A stretch of 64,000 bases of DNA. It comes from Bacteroidota bacterium (lineage in GTDB: Bacteria > Bacteroidota > Bacteroidia > AKYH767-A > OLB10). Below are positions 9,217 to 19,375 of the stretch, piece by piece. Location: positions 62,001 through 126,000 of the forward strand of contig JADJPB010000006.1 in the NCBI GenBank assembly GCA_016713445.1. Reading direction: 5' to 3'. The position numbers and the translations under genes are program-made. The notes beneath the pieces are model-generated. The model made no database searches. It was not told the DNA's origin and saw only the letters and a program-made list of their open reading frames with translations. The stretch's first letter is position 1; each line of letters starts with the position of its first letter.

Positions 9217-11220
9217 ATGAGAAACACTAGATTTAATTTAAACTTTACAATTCTCTTTTTCTTGCTTTTTATAGATAAAGCAAACGGACAACTCGCCATA
9301 GAATGGCAAAGCAATTACGGAGGCTCCAACTTTGAACAACCTTTTATGAGTGCTCCAACTCGAGATGGAGGGATCATTAGTGGCGGTTATACCGAATCTA
9401 CCGACGGTGATGCAATTGGAAACCACGGAAATTATGATTGGCTCATTGTTAAAACCAACAAATTTGGAGTTAAAGAATGGGCGCGAACTTATGGAGGTAA
9501 TGATTATGATAAATGTAGAGCCATCATGCAAAACGATGATGGTACCTATATGGCTTTTGGAAGTTCTCATTCTAGCAACGGCGATGTTCCACAAAATTAT
9601 GGATATGCTGATTTTTGGCTATTAAGACTTGATTCATTGGGTAACATCATTCACAACAAAACTTATGGGGGGACAGGAAGAGAAGGTGGACGAGGCATTA
9701 TCAGGACTTCAGATCGTGGATGGATGCTGGTTGGATGGACTTCATTTAACGACAGTGACATTGTGGGAAATCATGGATCAAAAGATGCGTGGTTATGCAA
9801 ATTAGATTCTAACATGAATATGAAATGGAATCAAAATTATGGAGGAAGTGAAGAAGATCGAGCAAGAGATGTGATTGAACTACCGGATGGCAGTTATGTT
9901 TTTGGTGGAAATTCAAAATCCAATGACGGCGATGTTAGTTTTAATTATGGGGACGAAGATTTTTTTATGGGGAAAGTAAATTCAATGGGTACCTTGATTT
10001 GGAGTACCACCGTGGGCTCCACTGCTCAAGATAGAATTTTTGGTGTTGCTGCTGACTGGGATGGTGGATTCTTAGGCATAGGAAGAAATGGCACCAACGA
10101 TGGAGATGTAAACGACAATCATGGCGGTCAAGATCTTTGGATTTCAAAAGTAGATTCACTAGGAAGTATTGTTTGGTTAAAATCATTGGGAGGAAGTTCG
10201 GATGATGGCGGCTTCAGAATAGAACCAACTACAGATCACGGTTATTTAATTACGGGAACTACAAAATCTGCTGATGGTGATTCGCCAGGCATCCATGGAG
10301 AATCAGACTATTGGTTTATTAAACTAGACTCCCTATTAGATTTTGTACAGAATGACCATATTGGTGGAAAAAGACATGATCATTGCGTAGACATTTTTAA
10401 ATCTCAAGATGGGGGATACTATTTTTCGGGATTCTCAACTAGCATAGATACCTTTCCTATCAATTTCAATAATTATGGACAAGCAGATTTTTGGATTGTA
10501 AAAGCATTCTATTGCACTCCGCAAATTTTTACAATAAGTCCGAGTGATACTATCGTTTGTCCTGGAAATTCAATAACAATAGCCACGGACAGCAATTTCG
10601 TGAATTATTTGTGGAGCAACAGTGACACGACTACAACAATTACCGTTTCTGACACTGGAGCTTATTACTTCATTCAAACTGAATTTAATGGAGTATGTGT
10701 TTACCATTCTGACACAATACAACTTTCAAACTTTGCAGCGGTAACACCAATTATAACTTATAACAACAGTAGTTTAATCGCGAGTGGTGCCGGCAACTTT
10801 CAATGGTACTTTAACAACAACCCTATTACAGGTGCTACTTCTAATATTTTATCGCCAATAACACAGTCGGGCGATTATACGGTAACCTTACTCGATGTAA
10901 ATTCATGTTTTACGACTTCTAATTCTTATTTACTCTCTGTAGGTATTTCACCACTTTCCAATTCGCTTACTCAACTACTCATCTACCCCAATCCAAGTAT
11001 TGACCAAGTAAATATAAAGTTTACTAGCAACATTAAAACTCCTTCGAAATTGATCATCAAAAACATACTTGGTCAAACTTTAATTGAAACTGATTTTGAA
11101 ATTATTCGTGGAGAAAATTCGAATAGTATTAATATTTCAGGTCTTTCGAAGGGTACATATACCCTAAATTTATTGACTCCTGATGCCTCTCTGACGAGTT
11201 GGCTATTTCTTAAGAATTAA
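9217..11220 (+). CDS. Secreted seven-repeat beta-propeller-like protein with T9SS sorting domain
   Basis: 667 residues with a signal peptide (FTILFFLLFIDKANGQ). Residues about 25-430 hold seven repeats of about 55 residues, each of the pattern YGGxxxDxxxxIxxxxDGGYxxxGxSxSxDGDxxxNHGxxDxWxxKxDxxGxxxW. Starts read NYGGSNFEQ, TYGGNDYDK, TYGGTGREG, NYGGSEEDR, TVGSTAQDR, SLGGSSDDG and HIGGKRHDH. Seven units match a seven-bladed propeller. An Ig-like segment follows (ISPSDTIVCPGNSITIATDS, SDTGAYYF), then a type A sorting domain (LLIYPNPSIDQVNIKF, LSKGTYTLNLL). Exported through T9SS and anchored or released at the surface; ligand unknown. No frame breaks. Confidence 0.75.
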   Translation: MRNTRFNLNFTILFFLLFIDKANGQLAIEWQSNYGGSNFEQPFMSAPTRDGGIISGGYTESTDGDAIGNHGNYDWLIVKTNKFGVKEWARTYGGNDYDKCRAIMQNDDGTYMAFGSSHSSNGDVPQNYGYADFWLLRLDSLGNIIHNKTYGGTGREGGRGIIRTSDRGWMLVGWTSFNDSDIVGNHGSKDAWLCKLDSNMNMKWNQNYGGSEEDRARDVIELPDGSYVFGGNSKSNDGDVSFNYGDEDFFMGKVNSMGTLIWSTTVGSTAQDRIFGVAADWDGGFLGIGRNGTNDGDVNDNHGGQDLWISKVDSLGSIVWLKSLGGSSDDGGFRIEPTTDHGYLITGTTKSADGDSPGIHGESDYWFIKLDSLLDFVQNDHIGGKRHDHCVDIFKSQDGGYYFSGFSTSIDTFPINFNNYGQADFWIVKAFYCTPQIFTISPSDTIVCPGNSITIATDSNFVNYLWSNSDTTTTITVSDTGAYYFIQTEFNGVCVYHSDTIQLSNFAAVTPIITYNNSSLIASGAGNFQWYFNNNPITGATSNILSPITQSGDYTVTLLDVNSCFTTSNSYLLSVGISPLSNSLTQLLIYPNPSIDQVNIKFTSNIKTPSKLIIKNILGQTLIETDFEIIRGENSNSINISGLSKGTYTLNLLTPDASLTSWLFLKN

Positions 11221-11383
11221 CACTCTAAGTATTTCCACCTTTCTCTCGTATTTTAATGCACTGATAACCAAACAACAAAATGACCGATTCGCTCGGTTAA
11301 ATTCGCATTTTAAAATTGCTTTTCGTAATTTTGCAATTATCTTTTCAATTTAATTGTACATTTAGCAAAAGAAAAGCATCAAT

Positions 11384-13798
11384 ATGCAGAATGAAACTTC
11401 GACGAAAGATTTATCTTTTGATGATTTCAAAAACTCATCTTAAGCGATTATCAAATAGTTTGCGAAAGTCGACAAGCCAGTTTGATTGGCAGAAAAGAAG
11501 TATTGACGGGAAAAGCGAAATTTGGAATATTTGGCGATGGAAAAGAATTAGCACAAATTGCTATGGCCAAAGTTTTTAAAGATGGTGATTTCAGATCAGG
11601 CTATTACCGTGATCAAACATTTATGTTTGCAGCTGGACTTTTATCCATGGAAGAATTCTTTGCTCAACTGTATGCACATCCGGATGTGGCTGCAGATCCT
11701 TCTTCTGCTGGAAGATGCATGAACGGACACTACTCTACTCGTCTTTTGAACGATGATGGTTCGTGGAAGAACTTAACCACTAGGAAAAATTCATCAGCAG
11801 ACATTTCACCTACAGCAGGACAAATGCCACGCTTGTTAGGATTGGCACTTGCTAGTAAACTTTATAGAAGTCATCCAGAGCTAGCAAATAAAATGAGTGG
11901 CTTTACAATCGGCGGAAACGAAGTAGCCTTTGGGACTATCGGTGACGCATCTACGTCAGAAGGACTTTTTTTCGAAACCATAAATGCAGCAGGAGTATTG
12001 CAAGTACCCATGGCGATTAGTGTTTGGGATGATGGATATGGAATATCTGTACCTGCTAAATTTCAAACAACGAAGCAAAGTATTTCTGAAGTGTTAAAAG
12101 GTTTTGAAAGAACAGATGAAAAAGAAGGCTATGTCATCCTAACTGCTAAAGCCTGGGATTATACAGATCTCATCGACACTTATGAAAAAGGAATTGCTAT
12201 TTGCAGAGAGCAACAAGTACCTGTATTATTTCACATTCAAGAAGTGACGCAACCACAAGGACATTCTACCAGTGGATCACACGAGCGATACAAGAGCAAA
12301 GAAAGATTAGCTTGGGAAGATGAGTTTGATTGCATTAAAAAATTCCGTGAGTGGTTATTGAAAAGTGCACTCTCTACACCTGAAGAATTGGATGCCATAG
12401 AAGCATCTGCTAAGAAATCTGCGAATGATGCGAAGAAAAATGCTTGGGCAAGTCTTTCAAAAGGAATTAAGGCAGAATTAAATGATGCCGCTTCGCACAT
12501 GGAAAAATTAGGGGCAACAAGTACAAATAAAGTATTCATTGAAGTAGCTATCAACAAACTCAAGCAAATTTCTGAACCGGAAAGGAAAGACATTGAATCT
12601 ACCATTAAAAAAGTTTTACGCTATGTAAAAACGGAACAATCAAATGAAAGAAATCAATTGTTGGCTTGGTTAAAAAACTTCAGATCTCTAAATATCGAAC
12701 GCTACGATTCACATTTGTACAGTCAAAGCAAAGAAAGCATTCACCACATCACTCCAAATGCTGTAGCGTATGATACCAATGCCCCACTTGTGGATGGACG
12801 AGAAGTATTACAAGCTAATTGGGATGCACAATTGGAAAAGAAAAAAGAAATTGTAATTTTCGGAGAGGACGTTGGAAATATTGGCGGTGTGAATCAAACC
12901 TACGCGGGTTTACAAGCAAAGTATGGGGAGCCTAGAGTATTCGATACTGGAATACGTGAAGCGACAATTATTGGCCAAGGTATTGGTCTTGCTTTAAGAG
13001 GATTTCGACCCATTGCTGAAATACAATATTTAGATTATCTCGCTTATGCGATTCAAGTTTTAACGGATGACCTTGCTTGTTTGCATTACCGCACTAAAGG
13101 CGGGCAAAAAGCACCGATGATCATAGCCACTCGTGGTCACCGTTTAGAAGGCGTTTGGCATTCAGGCTCTCCGATGCAATTTATTTTAGGCTCGATGCGT
13201 GGAATACATGTTGCGGTGCCTCGCAACATGACGCAAGCCGCAGGATTCTACAATACACTTCTTGAAAGTGACGAACCTGCCTTAGTCATTGAGCCATTGA
13301 ATGGATATAGAAACAAAGAAAAAATGCCTTCCAACCTTGGAGAATTCAAAATTCCTTTAGGAAAAATCGAAATCTTGCAAGAAGGAAAAGATGTGACTTT
13401 GGTAACGTATGGCTCATGCGTGCGTATTGCACAAGATGCTATCAGCTCGCTTTCTGAAGCAGGCATAAGTGTTGAACTCATCGACATACAAACACTATTG
13501 CCATTTGACTTGGATCATCAAATTGTTGAATCTTTAAGGAGAACAAATAAAATAGTTTTCCTTGATGAAGATGTATCAGGTGGGGCAACTGCCTATATGA
13601 TGCAACAAATTTTAGAGGTGCAAGGAGGATATCATTATTTGGATCAAAAAGCCAATTACCATTTCAGCAAAAGATCATCGTCCTGCTTATGGTTCTGATG
13701 GGGACTATTACTCTAAGCCTAATGCAGAAGATGTTTTTGATGTGGTTTACGAAATGATGCATCGCTATTCTCCTCAGCAATTCCCATCCATATATTGA
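11384..13798 (+). CDS. 2-oxoacid dehydrogenase E1, alpha and beta subunits fused, frameshifted
   Basis: Thiamine-diphosphate-dependent decarboxylase of a 2-oxoacid dehydrogenase complex (branched-chain type or related). The alpha half has YYRDQTFMFAAGLLSMEEFFAQLY, AGRCMNGHYS and the ThDP site GDASTSEGLFFETINAAG...WDDGYGIS. The beta half starts near residue 460 (NANWDAQLEKKKEIVIFGEDV) and has FDTGIREATIIGQGIGLALRG, EIQYLDYLAYA and RGHRLEGVWHSGSPMQ. A one-chain alpha/beta E1 of about 805 residues is common in Bacteroidota. Two breaks: near 11440 (start MQNETSTKDLSFDDF, then LSDYQIVCESRQASLIGRKE) and near 13650, after which PITISAKDHRPAYGSDGDYYSKP leads to a TGA at 13796-13798. No E2/E3 genes adjoin. 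Confidence 0.85.
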
Positions 13799-13808
13799 TT
13801 GTTTACCC

Positions 13809-14618
13809 ATGAGTTTTACCCGAATTACGGAGTCAGAATCGAACTACAATCATTTAGAAAAAATGAGTGTTGCCGAGATTCTCACCAACATCAACAGAGA
13901 GGATCAATTAGTAGCGCATGCCGTTGCTGAGAAGTTAAACAACATCGAAAAAATGGTTACAAATATACTTCCAAGACTTCATCGCGGAGGAAGAATATTT
14001 TACATAGGCGCAGGGACAAGTGGTCGCTTAGGAATTGTTGATGCATCGGAATGCCCGCCCACTTTTGGTGTGCCGCATGGATTATTTATTGGCATAATAG
14101 CAGGGGGTGATAGCGCAATTCGCAAAGCCGTAGAATTTGCAGAAGATGATCCAAATCAAGGCTGGAAAGATCTAAACGAACATCTGCTGAATGAAAACGA
14201 TAGCGTAATAGGAATCGCTGCATCTGGAACCACACCCTATGTAATCAATGCATTAGCAGAATGCAATAAAAGAAATATTTTGACAGGTTGTATTACTTGC
14301 AATGCCAATAGTCCTCTCGCAAACGTTTCACAACATCCCATTGAAATTGTATGTGGTCCTGAATTTGTGACTGGAAGCACTCGAATGAAATCGGGAACCG
14401 CCCAAAAGCTTGTTCTCAATATGATATCCACCTCCCTTATGATCAAATTTGGAAGAGTGAAAGGAAATCGGATGGTTGATATGCAATTGAGTAATAATAA
14501 ACTCATCGATCGCGGCGTGAAGATGGTGATGGATGAAACTGGATTAAACGAATCTGAGTCAATGCAGCTTTTAAAAGATCATGGCAGTGTACGTAAAGCC
14601 ATTGAACATAAACCGTAA
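13809..14618 (+). CDS. murQ: N-acetylmuramic acid 6-phosphate etherase
   Basis: 269 residues. Cleaves the lactyl ether of MurNAc 6-phosphate to GlcNAc 6-phosphate and D-lactate in peptidoglycan recycling. The SIS sugar-phosphate isomerase fold is visible: FYIGAGTSGRLGIVDASECPPTFG, the IIAGGDSAIRKAVEFAEDD segment with the catalytic Glu region, SVIGIAASGTTPYVINAL, and CGPEFVTGSTRMKSGTAQKLVLNM. The end (LNESESMQLLKDHGSVRKAI) is the usual small C-terminal helix, a little shorter than in long MurQ proteins. Starts 10 bp after the E1 gene. Intact frame. Confidence 0.92.
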   Translation: MSFTRITESESNYNHLEKMSVAEILTNINREDQLVAHAVAEKLNNIEKMVTNILPRLHRGGRIFYIGAGTSGRLGIVDASECPPTFGVPHGLFIGIIAGGDSAIRKAVEFAEDDPNQGWKDLNEHLLNENDSVIGIAASGTTPYVINALAECNKRNILTGCITCNANSPLANVSQHPIEIVCGPEFVTGSTRMKSGTAQKLVLNMISTSLMIKFGRVKGNRMVDMQLSNNKLIDRGVKMVMDETGLNESESMQLLKDHGSVRKAIEHKP

Positions 14619-14680
14619 TAAAATTTCATACTTCATCGCCATTCTTTGCAATTCGTAATTACATTTGTAATTATCCATTT

Positions 14681-15247
14681 ATGCAAGATATTGAACCCTT
14701 CTATTCCTGGACACATCTCTACACATCCGCAGAAGATACGCTCTCTCCATTTTATGGTAGAGTGTACAGTGAATTTGAGTATTCAAACACCATCTACAAC
14801 TACTACATCCATCCACAGTGGGACGATTTTGGATCATCCACCTTATACTTAAAAGTGCTTTTCGTAGATTATGAAATTGGCTTTGCAATTATTGAAATGA
14901 TTGGTGAATGGAATGATGCCATCAACAACGACATCATGACCATCAAACGCGACCTCATCGATTTGATGATTCAACAAGGAATTGATAAATTCATATTAAT
15001 CGGAGAAAACGTTTTAAATTTCCATGCTTCTGACGATTGCTACTATCAAGAGTGGTTTGATGATATTGAAGATGGATGGATTGTTGCACTCAACTTCCGG
15101 GATTACGTAAAAGAAGAATTCAACAAAAATTCAATCGATTACTACTTAGTATATGGCGGGGAATTAGACGAAATGTTATGGAGAATATTTTCACCGATTG
15201 AACTATATCACAAAATACAAAACATCATTAACCACCGTTTAAGTTAA
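14681..15247 (+). CDS. Conserved hypothetical protein, 188 residues
   Basis: No signal peptide and no membrane segment. Rich in Tyr, Trp, Asp and Glu (acidic), for example YSWTHLYTSAEDTLSPFYGR near the start, NYYIHPQWDDFGSSTLYLK, and LNFRDYVKEEFN. The alternation of strands and helices suggests a compact cytoplasmic domain; no catalytic motif is recognised. A TACATTTG box at 14660-14667 lies 13 bp before the ATG. It lies between murQ and the RlpA-like gene on the same strand, with 62 and 42 bp gaps. Function not known. Confidence 0.6.
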   Translation: MQDIEPFYSWTHLYTSAEDTLSPFYGRVYSEFEYSNTIYNYYIHPQWDDFGSSTLYLKVLFVDYEIGFAIIEMIGEWNDAINNDIMTIKRDLIDLMIQQGIDKFILIGENVLNFHASDDCYYQEWFDDIEDGWIVALNFRDYVKEEFNKNSIDYYLVYGGELDEMLWRIFSPIELYHKIQNIINHRLS

Positions 15248-15289
15248 TTAAATTAAGTTCGATATCAATTACTACCTTTGTAATTGCCG

Positions 15290-15976
15290 ATGAAAGGAAT
15301 ATTCCTAAATATCATACAATTAATAGGTGTTCTACTTTTAATGAGCAACGGCGATAAAGCATCCAATAAATCTCAAACTGGTAAAGCCTCTTACTATGGG
15401 AGAGAATTTGAAGGAAGAAAAACTGCTTGCGGAGAAATTTTTCACAATGCAGATTTTACTGCTGCTCATCGAAAACTTCCCTTCCACACTTTCGTTCGCG
15501 TAACAAATTTGCAAAATGATTTAACCATTACGGTTCGAATAAATGACAGAGGTCCATTTGTGAAAAACAGAATAATAGATTTGTCTGAAGCCGGTGCTAG
15601 AAGAATTGGAAGTTACAACAAAGGATTAGCTTCAGTAAAAGTTGAAAAACTAACTTTACTGCAGAATAATGCTGAAATAGATAGTCTATTTAGTTGTGAA
15701 GATGTTACGGATTGCCTTGGAAATCCTGACCAACTGAAAGGATATTCATTGTCATTATGGAGAACGAATGATATTATCCATATGCTCTACATAGCGAATG
15801 AACTTTACTTGCATGAAGATGTAGAAAAAGTGTTGATAGTAGGCCTTGGCGTTGGAAAGAAGCGTATTTACCATCTTACGTTAACCGGATATCCGAGCAA
15901 AGAATCTGCAGCAAAAGCCTATGACTTCTTTGAAAAAAAAGGATTTATGGAAGTTCGATTGTTAAAAACCAGGTAA
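15290..15976 (+). CDS. RlpA-like septal ring lytic transglycosylase family protein
   Basis: 228 residues from ATG 15290; an upstream TTG at 15284 is less likely. A hydrophobic N-terminus (GIFLNIIQLIGVLLLM) is followed by an RlpA-type double-psi beta-barrel at about 30-120: TGKASYYGREFEGRKTACGE, NADFTAAHRKLPFHTFVRVTN, VRINDRGPFVKNRIIDLSEA. The INDRGPF segment holds the catalytic-type Asp. RlpA proteins cleave or bind denuded peptidoglycan at the septum. The last 70 residues (YHLTLTGYPSKESAAKAYDFFEKKGF) resemble a SPOR-like domain, which would fit peptidoglycan targeting. TACCTTTG at 15273-15280 ends 9 bp before the ATG. Its 3' end overlaps the convergent NUDIX gene by 15 bp. Confidence 0.8.
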   Translation: MKGIFLNIIQLIGVLLLMSNGDKASNKSQTGKASYYGREFEGRKTACGEIFHNADFTAAHRKLPFHTFVRVTNLQNDLTITVRINDRGPFVKNRIIDLSEAGARRIGSYNKGLASVKVEKLTLLQNNAEIDSLFSCEDVTDCLGNPDQLKGYSLSLWRTNDIIHMLYIANELYLHEDVEKVLIVGLGVGKKRIYHLTLTGYPSKESAAKAYDFFEKKGFMEVRLLKTR

Positions 15977-16423
15977 ATTATAATACTGCGTTTTTAAGAA
16001 TTCAAAAGCTTCTTGGTCTGTTTTAAAGGTAAATTCATTTTTCTCAAAAGTGCTCAACTTTACCCATTTAAATTTTTCTTCCCCATTTGAAGACGGCAAT
16101 TCATATTCCTCACGATATAACGTTAGCATCTCAGGAATTGCTTGAACTTTAAAATAAAGGCATTTCACCAACAATGCATTATTGAAGACAGAAGTGAAAG
16201 GTTGAGGAGTAATATAAATGCAATCTTCAATCATCAGATCAAGGTCTAATTCTTCTTTTAACTCCCTTTTTAAACAGGATTCCGGCACCTCCCCTTCTTC
16301 CATTCCTCCGCCGGGAAATTTGCGCATAAAAGAATTGTAGTGATATTCCTCAGAAATTAATATCTCATCTTTATGGATAATAAATCCATAAACACGTGTA
16401 ATTATCCTTTTCCCTGATTCCAA
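15962..16423 (-). CDS. NUDIX hydrolase
   Basis: 153 residues. The Nudix box is clear: GGGMEEGEVPESCLKRELKEELDLDL, fitting GX5EX7REUXEEXGU except for Leu in place of the last Gly. Members hydrolyse nucleoside diphosphate-linked substrates with Mg2+; the exact substrate cannot be read from sequence. The phrase YHYNSFMRKFPGGGMEEGE resembles small NUDIX proteins that act as housekeeping hydrolases in Bacteroidota. TTG at 16423 is used as the start because no ATG lies upstream of the domain in frame. Convergent with and overlapping the RlpA-like gene. Confidence 0.8.
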   Translation of the reverse strand: MESGKRIITRVYGFIIHKDEILISEEYHYNSFMRKFPGGGMEEGEVPESCLKRELKEELDLDLMIEDCIYITPQPFTSVFNNALLVKCLYFKVQAIPEMLTLYREEYELPSSNGEEKFKWVKLSTFEKNEFTFKTDQEAFEFLKTQYYNLPGF

Positions 16424-16703
16424 AACCCTAATATCTTACAAGTAGTAAAAATACAAAACATAGGTTATTCTAATTAAAAACTTCAAGAACGACTGTTGTT
16501 TTATCGAATTTGATCCCTCTAAAAAGAATTACGACTCAAAACCGACATCTTTAAAGAAGGCTTAATAGCAAAAACCAAAAAAATCTTACATTCCAGATAA
16601 AACGCAAAACCATCCTTTAATCCACACGTAAAATGTAATACTTCCATTAAAAAAAACAAATAACAAAGTATCGATGATAATAAATTTACAACACATGATA
16701 ACC

Positions 16704-17582
16704 ATGAAAAACGCATTCTTAATTCTAGCTCTTGCATCCATCTTAGTTGGCTGTAAAAAGGATGACAACACTGCGGCCAACACCAGTGGAAGCACCGGAA
16801 ACAGTATAAGCACTGTACCTTCCCAGTTTACTCAAAAAGTTTTATTAGAAACGTATACAGGTGCCAGTCAACCGCAATCTACAGACGGCTTTGTGAAAAT
16901 GGAGAATATCATGAATGCAAATTTAACAAAAGCAATTCCGGTTAATGTTCATTTTAGCGATGCCATGGAAATCGCACAATACACATCTCTGACGAATGCA
17001 TATAGTAACGGGAATCCGATGACCTTTCCAAGCGCTATGGTAAATAGAACCGCTTCCGTGGGTCAGGTAATTCTAAACAGAACTCAATGGCAGTCGAACT
17101 TTGATGTAGCCAAAGTTAAAACGGCTAAATGCGGTTTGGCTATCGAAAGTTCAGTATCTGGAAATATTGCCACTATCATCGTACATAGTGGATTTAATCA
17201 GAGTCTTGCGGGAAATTATACAATAAATACCTACTTGATTGAAAACAATGTTTCTGGTTCAGGTTTGATGTATGATCAACGAAACTCATACAATAGCGCT
17301 GCGGGACACCCCTATCAGGGACAAGGCGATCCTATAACAAGTTTTAATCATAACCATGTATTAAGAAAAGTACTTTCTTCGCCAATGGGTGATATCATCA
17401 ATGGAAGCAACATTGTTGCAAGTGGCAAACAAATATTTACCTACACAACATCTAGATCTGGATTCAAACAAAACGATCTTGATGTTGTAAGCTTCATCAA
17501 TAAAACTGGAAGTACCACAACAGATCATGAAATCATGAACGTACAAAAAGTAAAAATTGGTTTGACTCAGCTTTGGGATTAG
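16704..17582 (+). CDS. Omp28-like outer membrane lipoprotein, copy 1
   Basis: 292 residues. Signal peptidase II lipobox LASILVGC followed by KKDD, typical of Bacteroidota lipoproteins. After a low-complexity Ser/Thr/Asn linker, the segment FTQKVLLETYTGASQPQ is the start of an Omp28 / thioredoxin-like fold, but the CxxC usual at this place in many relatives is absent. Later conserved stretches: KCGLAIESSV, INTYLIENNV, FNHNHVLRKVLSSPMGDII, EIMNVQKVKIG. ATG 16704 is chosen because it places the signal peptide correctly; an in-frame upstream start at 16674 is unlikely. Paralogous to the gene at 17778, and followed by its own terminator. Exact role unknown. Confidence 0.7.
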   Translation: MKNAFLILALASILVGCKKDDNTAANTSGSTGNSISTVPSQFTQKVLLETYTGASQPQSTDGFVKMENIMNANLTKAIPVNVHFSDAMEIAQYTSLTNAYSNGNPMTFPSAMVNRTASVGQVILNRTQWQSNFDVAKVKTAKCGLAIESSVSGNIATIIVHSGFNQSLAGNYTINTYLIENNVSGSGLMYDQRNSYNSAAGHPYQGQGDPITSFNHNHVLRKVLSSPMGDIINGSNIVASGKQIFTYTTSRSGFKQNDLDVVSFINKTGSTTTDHEIMNVQKVKIGLTQLWD

Positions 17583-17603
17583 ATCTAAAGTTACTATATA
17601 TCG

Positions 17604-17628
17604 GGCCTCTTAATAAGAGGCCTTTTTT
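17604..17628 (+). terminator. Intrinsic terminator after Omp28-like copy 1
   Basis: Perfect 8 bp stem GGCCTCTT/AAGAGGCC (17604-17611 and 17615-17622) with a 3 nt loop and six T at 17623-17628. Confidence 0.85.
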
Positions 17629-17777
17629 ATTTCCATCTGTTAAAAGGAAAAAAGGAATAGACAATGCGAGACTAACCTTCTTATGAAATTTAAATGTAAG
17701 AAAAATAAAATTTTGAATACTTCTTCATTAAAAAGCATATTAACATTGTTGTACAAATAACAATAACCAACAATACA

Positions 17778-18662
17778 ATGAAAAAACTATTTCTTTATGC
17801 AGCTGCTTCTGGACTTCTTTTCACTTCTTGTCAAAAAGAAGACTCCACTGAAGCTACTCCAAACAGTGGGCTTAAACCTACTCCAAGCAATTCAATAGGC
17901 CCATTGCCTACGACATTCGTCAAGAAAGTAATGATTGAGGAATTCACAAGCACTTCAAATGGTGATTCTCCCGAATCGAACGACATTATCTATTCAATGT
18001 TGAAAGGTGGTACTGATCGTATTTACCATGCAGCATTACACAATATGGATATTATGTCTGGTTCACAAACGAATCGTATGATGACAGTCTTTACACCGAA
18101 TGCCACTACAATTCCATGTGCAACTATTGACCGCATTCGATTAGGAGGAAACAACTATTTACCAACTTCACAATACAAAAATGCAGTGAACTCATTATTA
18201 GTTAAACCTGCCACATGTGGTTTAGCTATGCGTTCGAGTATTGGTAAAGGTGCCGCTTTTGTTGAAGTACATGCGGGGTTCAATAGCACATCAACAGGAA
18301 CATACAAAGTAACTACCTATTTAGTGGAAGATGTAGTAGTCAATGCAAATTCAGCATATTTCCAGGACAACTCATCCAATGGTGATCCAAATAGCAATTT
18401 CTACAACATGGGAAATCCAATTATTGGTTTCCAACATAAAAATGTTGTCCGAAAAGTATTAAGTGATGATTTAGGTGACGTAGTTACTCCACATATTTTA
18501 TCTAACGGCGGCAAATGCGTCTTATACTATGAAATTGATTTACTCAACAAACTTGGATCATCGAGTAACTGGAAACTAATTTCATTCATAACTGATGCCA
18601 CTAGCAACGAAGTACTAAATGTTCAAATGTGTGAATTAGGAGCCTTAAAAAACTGGAATTAA
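17778..18662 (+). CDS. Omp28-like outer membrane lipoprotein, copy 2
   Basis: 294 residues. Lipobox GLLFTSC then QKED. Aligns along its length with the protein at 16704: FVKKVMIEEFTSTSNGDSPE (start of the fold, again no CxxC), TCGLAMRSSIGKGAAFVEVHAGF, YKVTTYLVEDVV, GFQHKNVVRKVLSDDLGDVV, EVLNVQMCELG. The two genes are tandem duplicates that have diverged strongly, each with its own promoter space and terminator. Probably surface or periplasm-facing outer membrane lipoproteins; function unknown. Confidence 0.7.
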   Translation: MKKLFLYAAASGLLFTSCQKEDSTEATPNSGLKPTPSNSIGPLPTTFVKKVMIEEFTSTSNGDSPESNDIIYSMLKGGTDRIYHAALHNMDIMSGSQTNRMMTVFTPNATTIPCATIDRIRLGGNNYLPTSQYKNAVNSLLVKPATCGLAMRSSIGKGAAFVEVHAGFNSTSTGTYKVTTYLVEDVVVNANSAYFQDNSSNGDPNSNFYNMGNPIIGFQHKNVVRKVLSDDLGDVVTPHILSNGGKCVLYYEIDLLNKLGSSSNWKLISFITDATSNEVLNVQMCELGALKNWN

Positions 18663-18683
18663 TCAAAAAAAACAAATAATCAT

Positions 18684-18717
18684 GCAGGAGGGGAGTCGAA
18701 AGCGGCGCCCCTCTTGC
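18684..18717. terminator. Bidirectional hairpin between convergent genes
   Basis: 10 bp arms GCAGGAGGGG (18684-18693) and CCCCTCTTGC (18708-18717) pair with one G-T wobble. It lies between the ends of the lipoprotein gene (18662) and the NUDIX gene (18727). No long T tract. Confidence 0.55.
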
Positions 18718-18726
18718 GCTTTATAC

Positions 18727-19372
18727 CTATTCGGTAATAAGTAATGCTCTGATTTCAGAAATCATCATGGCAGTAGCTCCCCAAACAGAAACATCTTCAA
18801 TTTTAAAACTTGGTGCATGAATGGTAGCACCGCTCGTGCTTTTAAACAATTCTAACGAAATATTCTTATCATCCAAAAAAACATTAATCGAAGGAATTAA
18901 AACACGCTTTACTTCTGATTCGTTCAGAACAAAATTCGGAACTTCATTCATATAACCTAAAAACGGGTGCACCATAAAATTACTTGGAGGAATATACAAG
19001 GAAGTCAAACTCCCCAACAACATCACTTGATCAGCAGGTATTCCCAACTCTTCATTCGCCTCACGTAATGCAGTAGCCCATAAATCCTCATCACCTTCTC
19101 TTTTACCACCCGGAAAACTAATTTGACCAGAATGAGAAACCGGCCCTTCGGTTCTTTCAATAAGTACAATTCGAGGAAAATAATTTATTTCATCGGGAAC
19201 AATTAAAGCCAGTACCGCTGCAGTCCTGAATTTGCCCTTCGAATCTATAGGTAATGACATTTGTTTTCGATATTGCGGGCATCATCAAACCATGAGCAGA
19301 TTCGCCAGGCAATCCCTTTTCGATCCGAGTCGCTAAATTATCTATCCAACTATTGAAAGTAGCACTACTCAT
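18727..19372 (-). CDS. CoA pyrophosphatase-type NUDIX hydrolase, frameshifted
   Basis: About 215 residues when repaired. The N-terminal piece (MSSATFNSWIDNLATRIEKGLPGESAHGLMMP) and the domain piece (FRTAAVLALIVPDEINYFPRIVLIERT) are in different frames; the break is near 19255. The Nudix box GGKREGDEDLWATALREANEELGI is preceded by HSGQISFPGGK, the UPF0035/NudL signature found in enzymes that split coenzyme A and its derivatives into 3',5'-ADP and phosphopantetheine. The stop is 9 bp after the hairpin at 18684-18717. Only 3 bp separate its start from the ABC transporter upstream, so they are one operon. Confidence 0.82.
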
Positions 19373-19375
19373 TTT

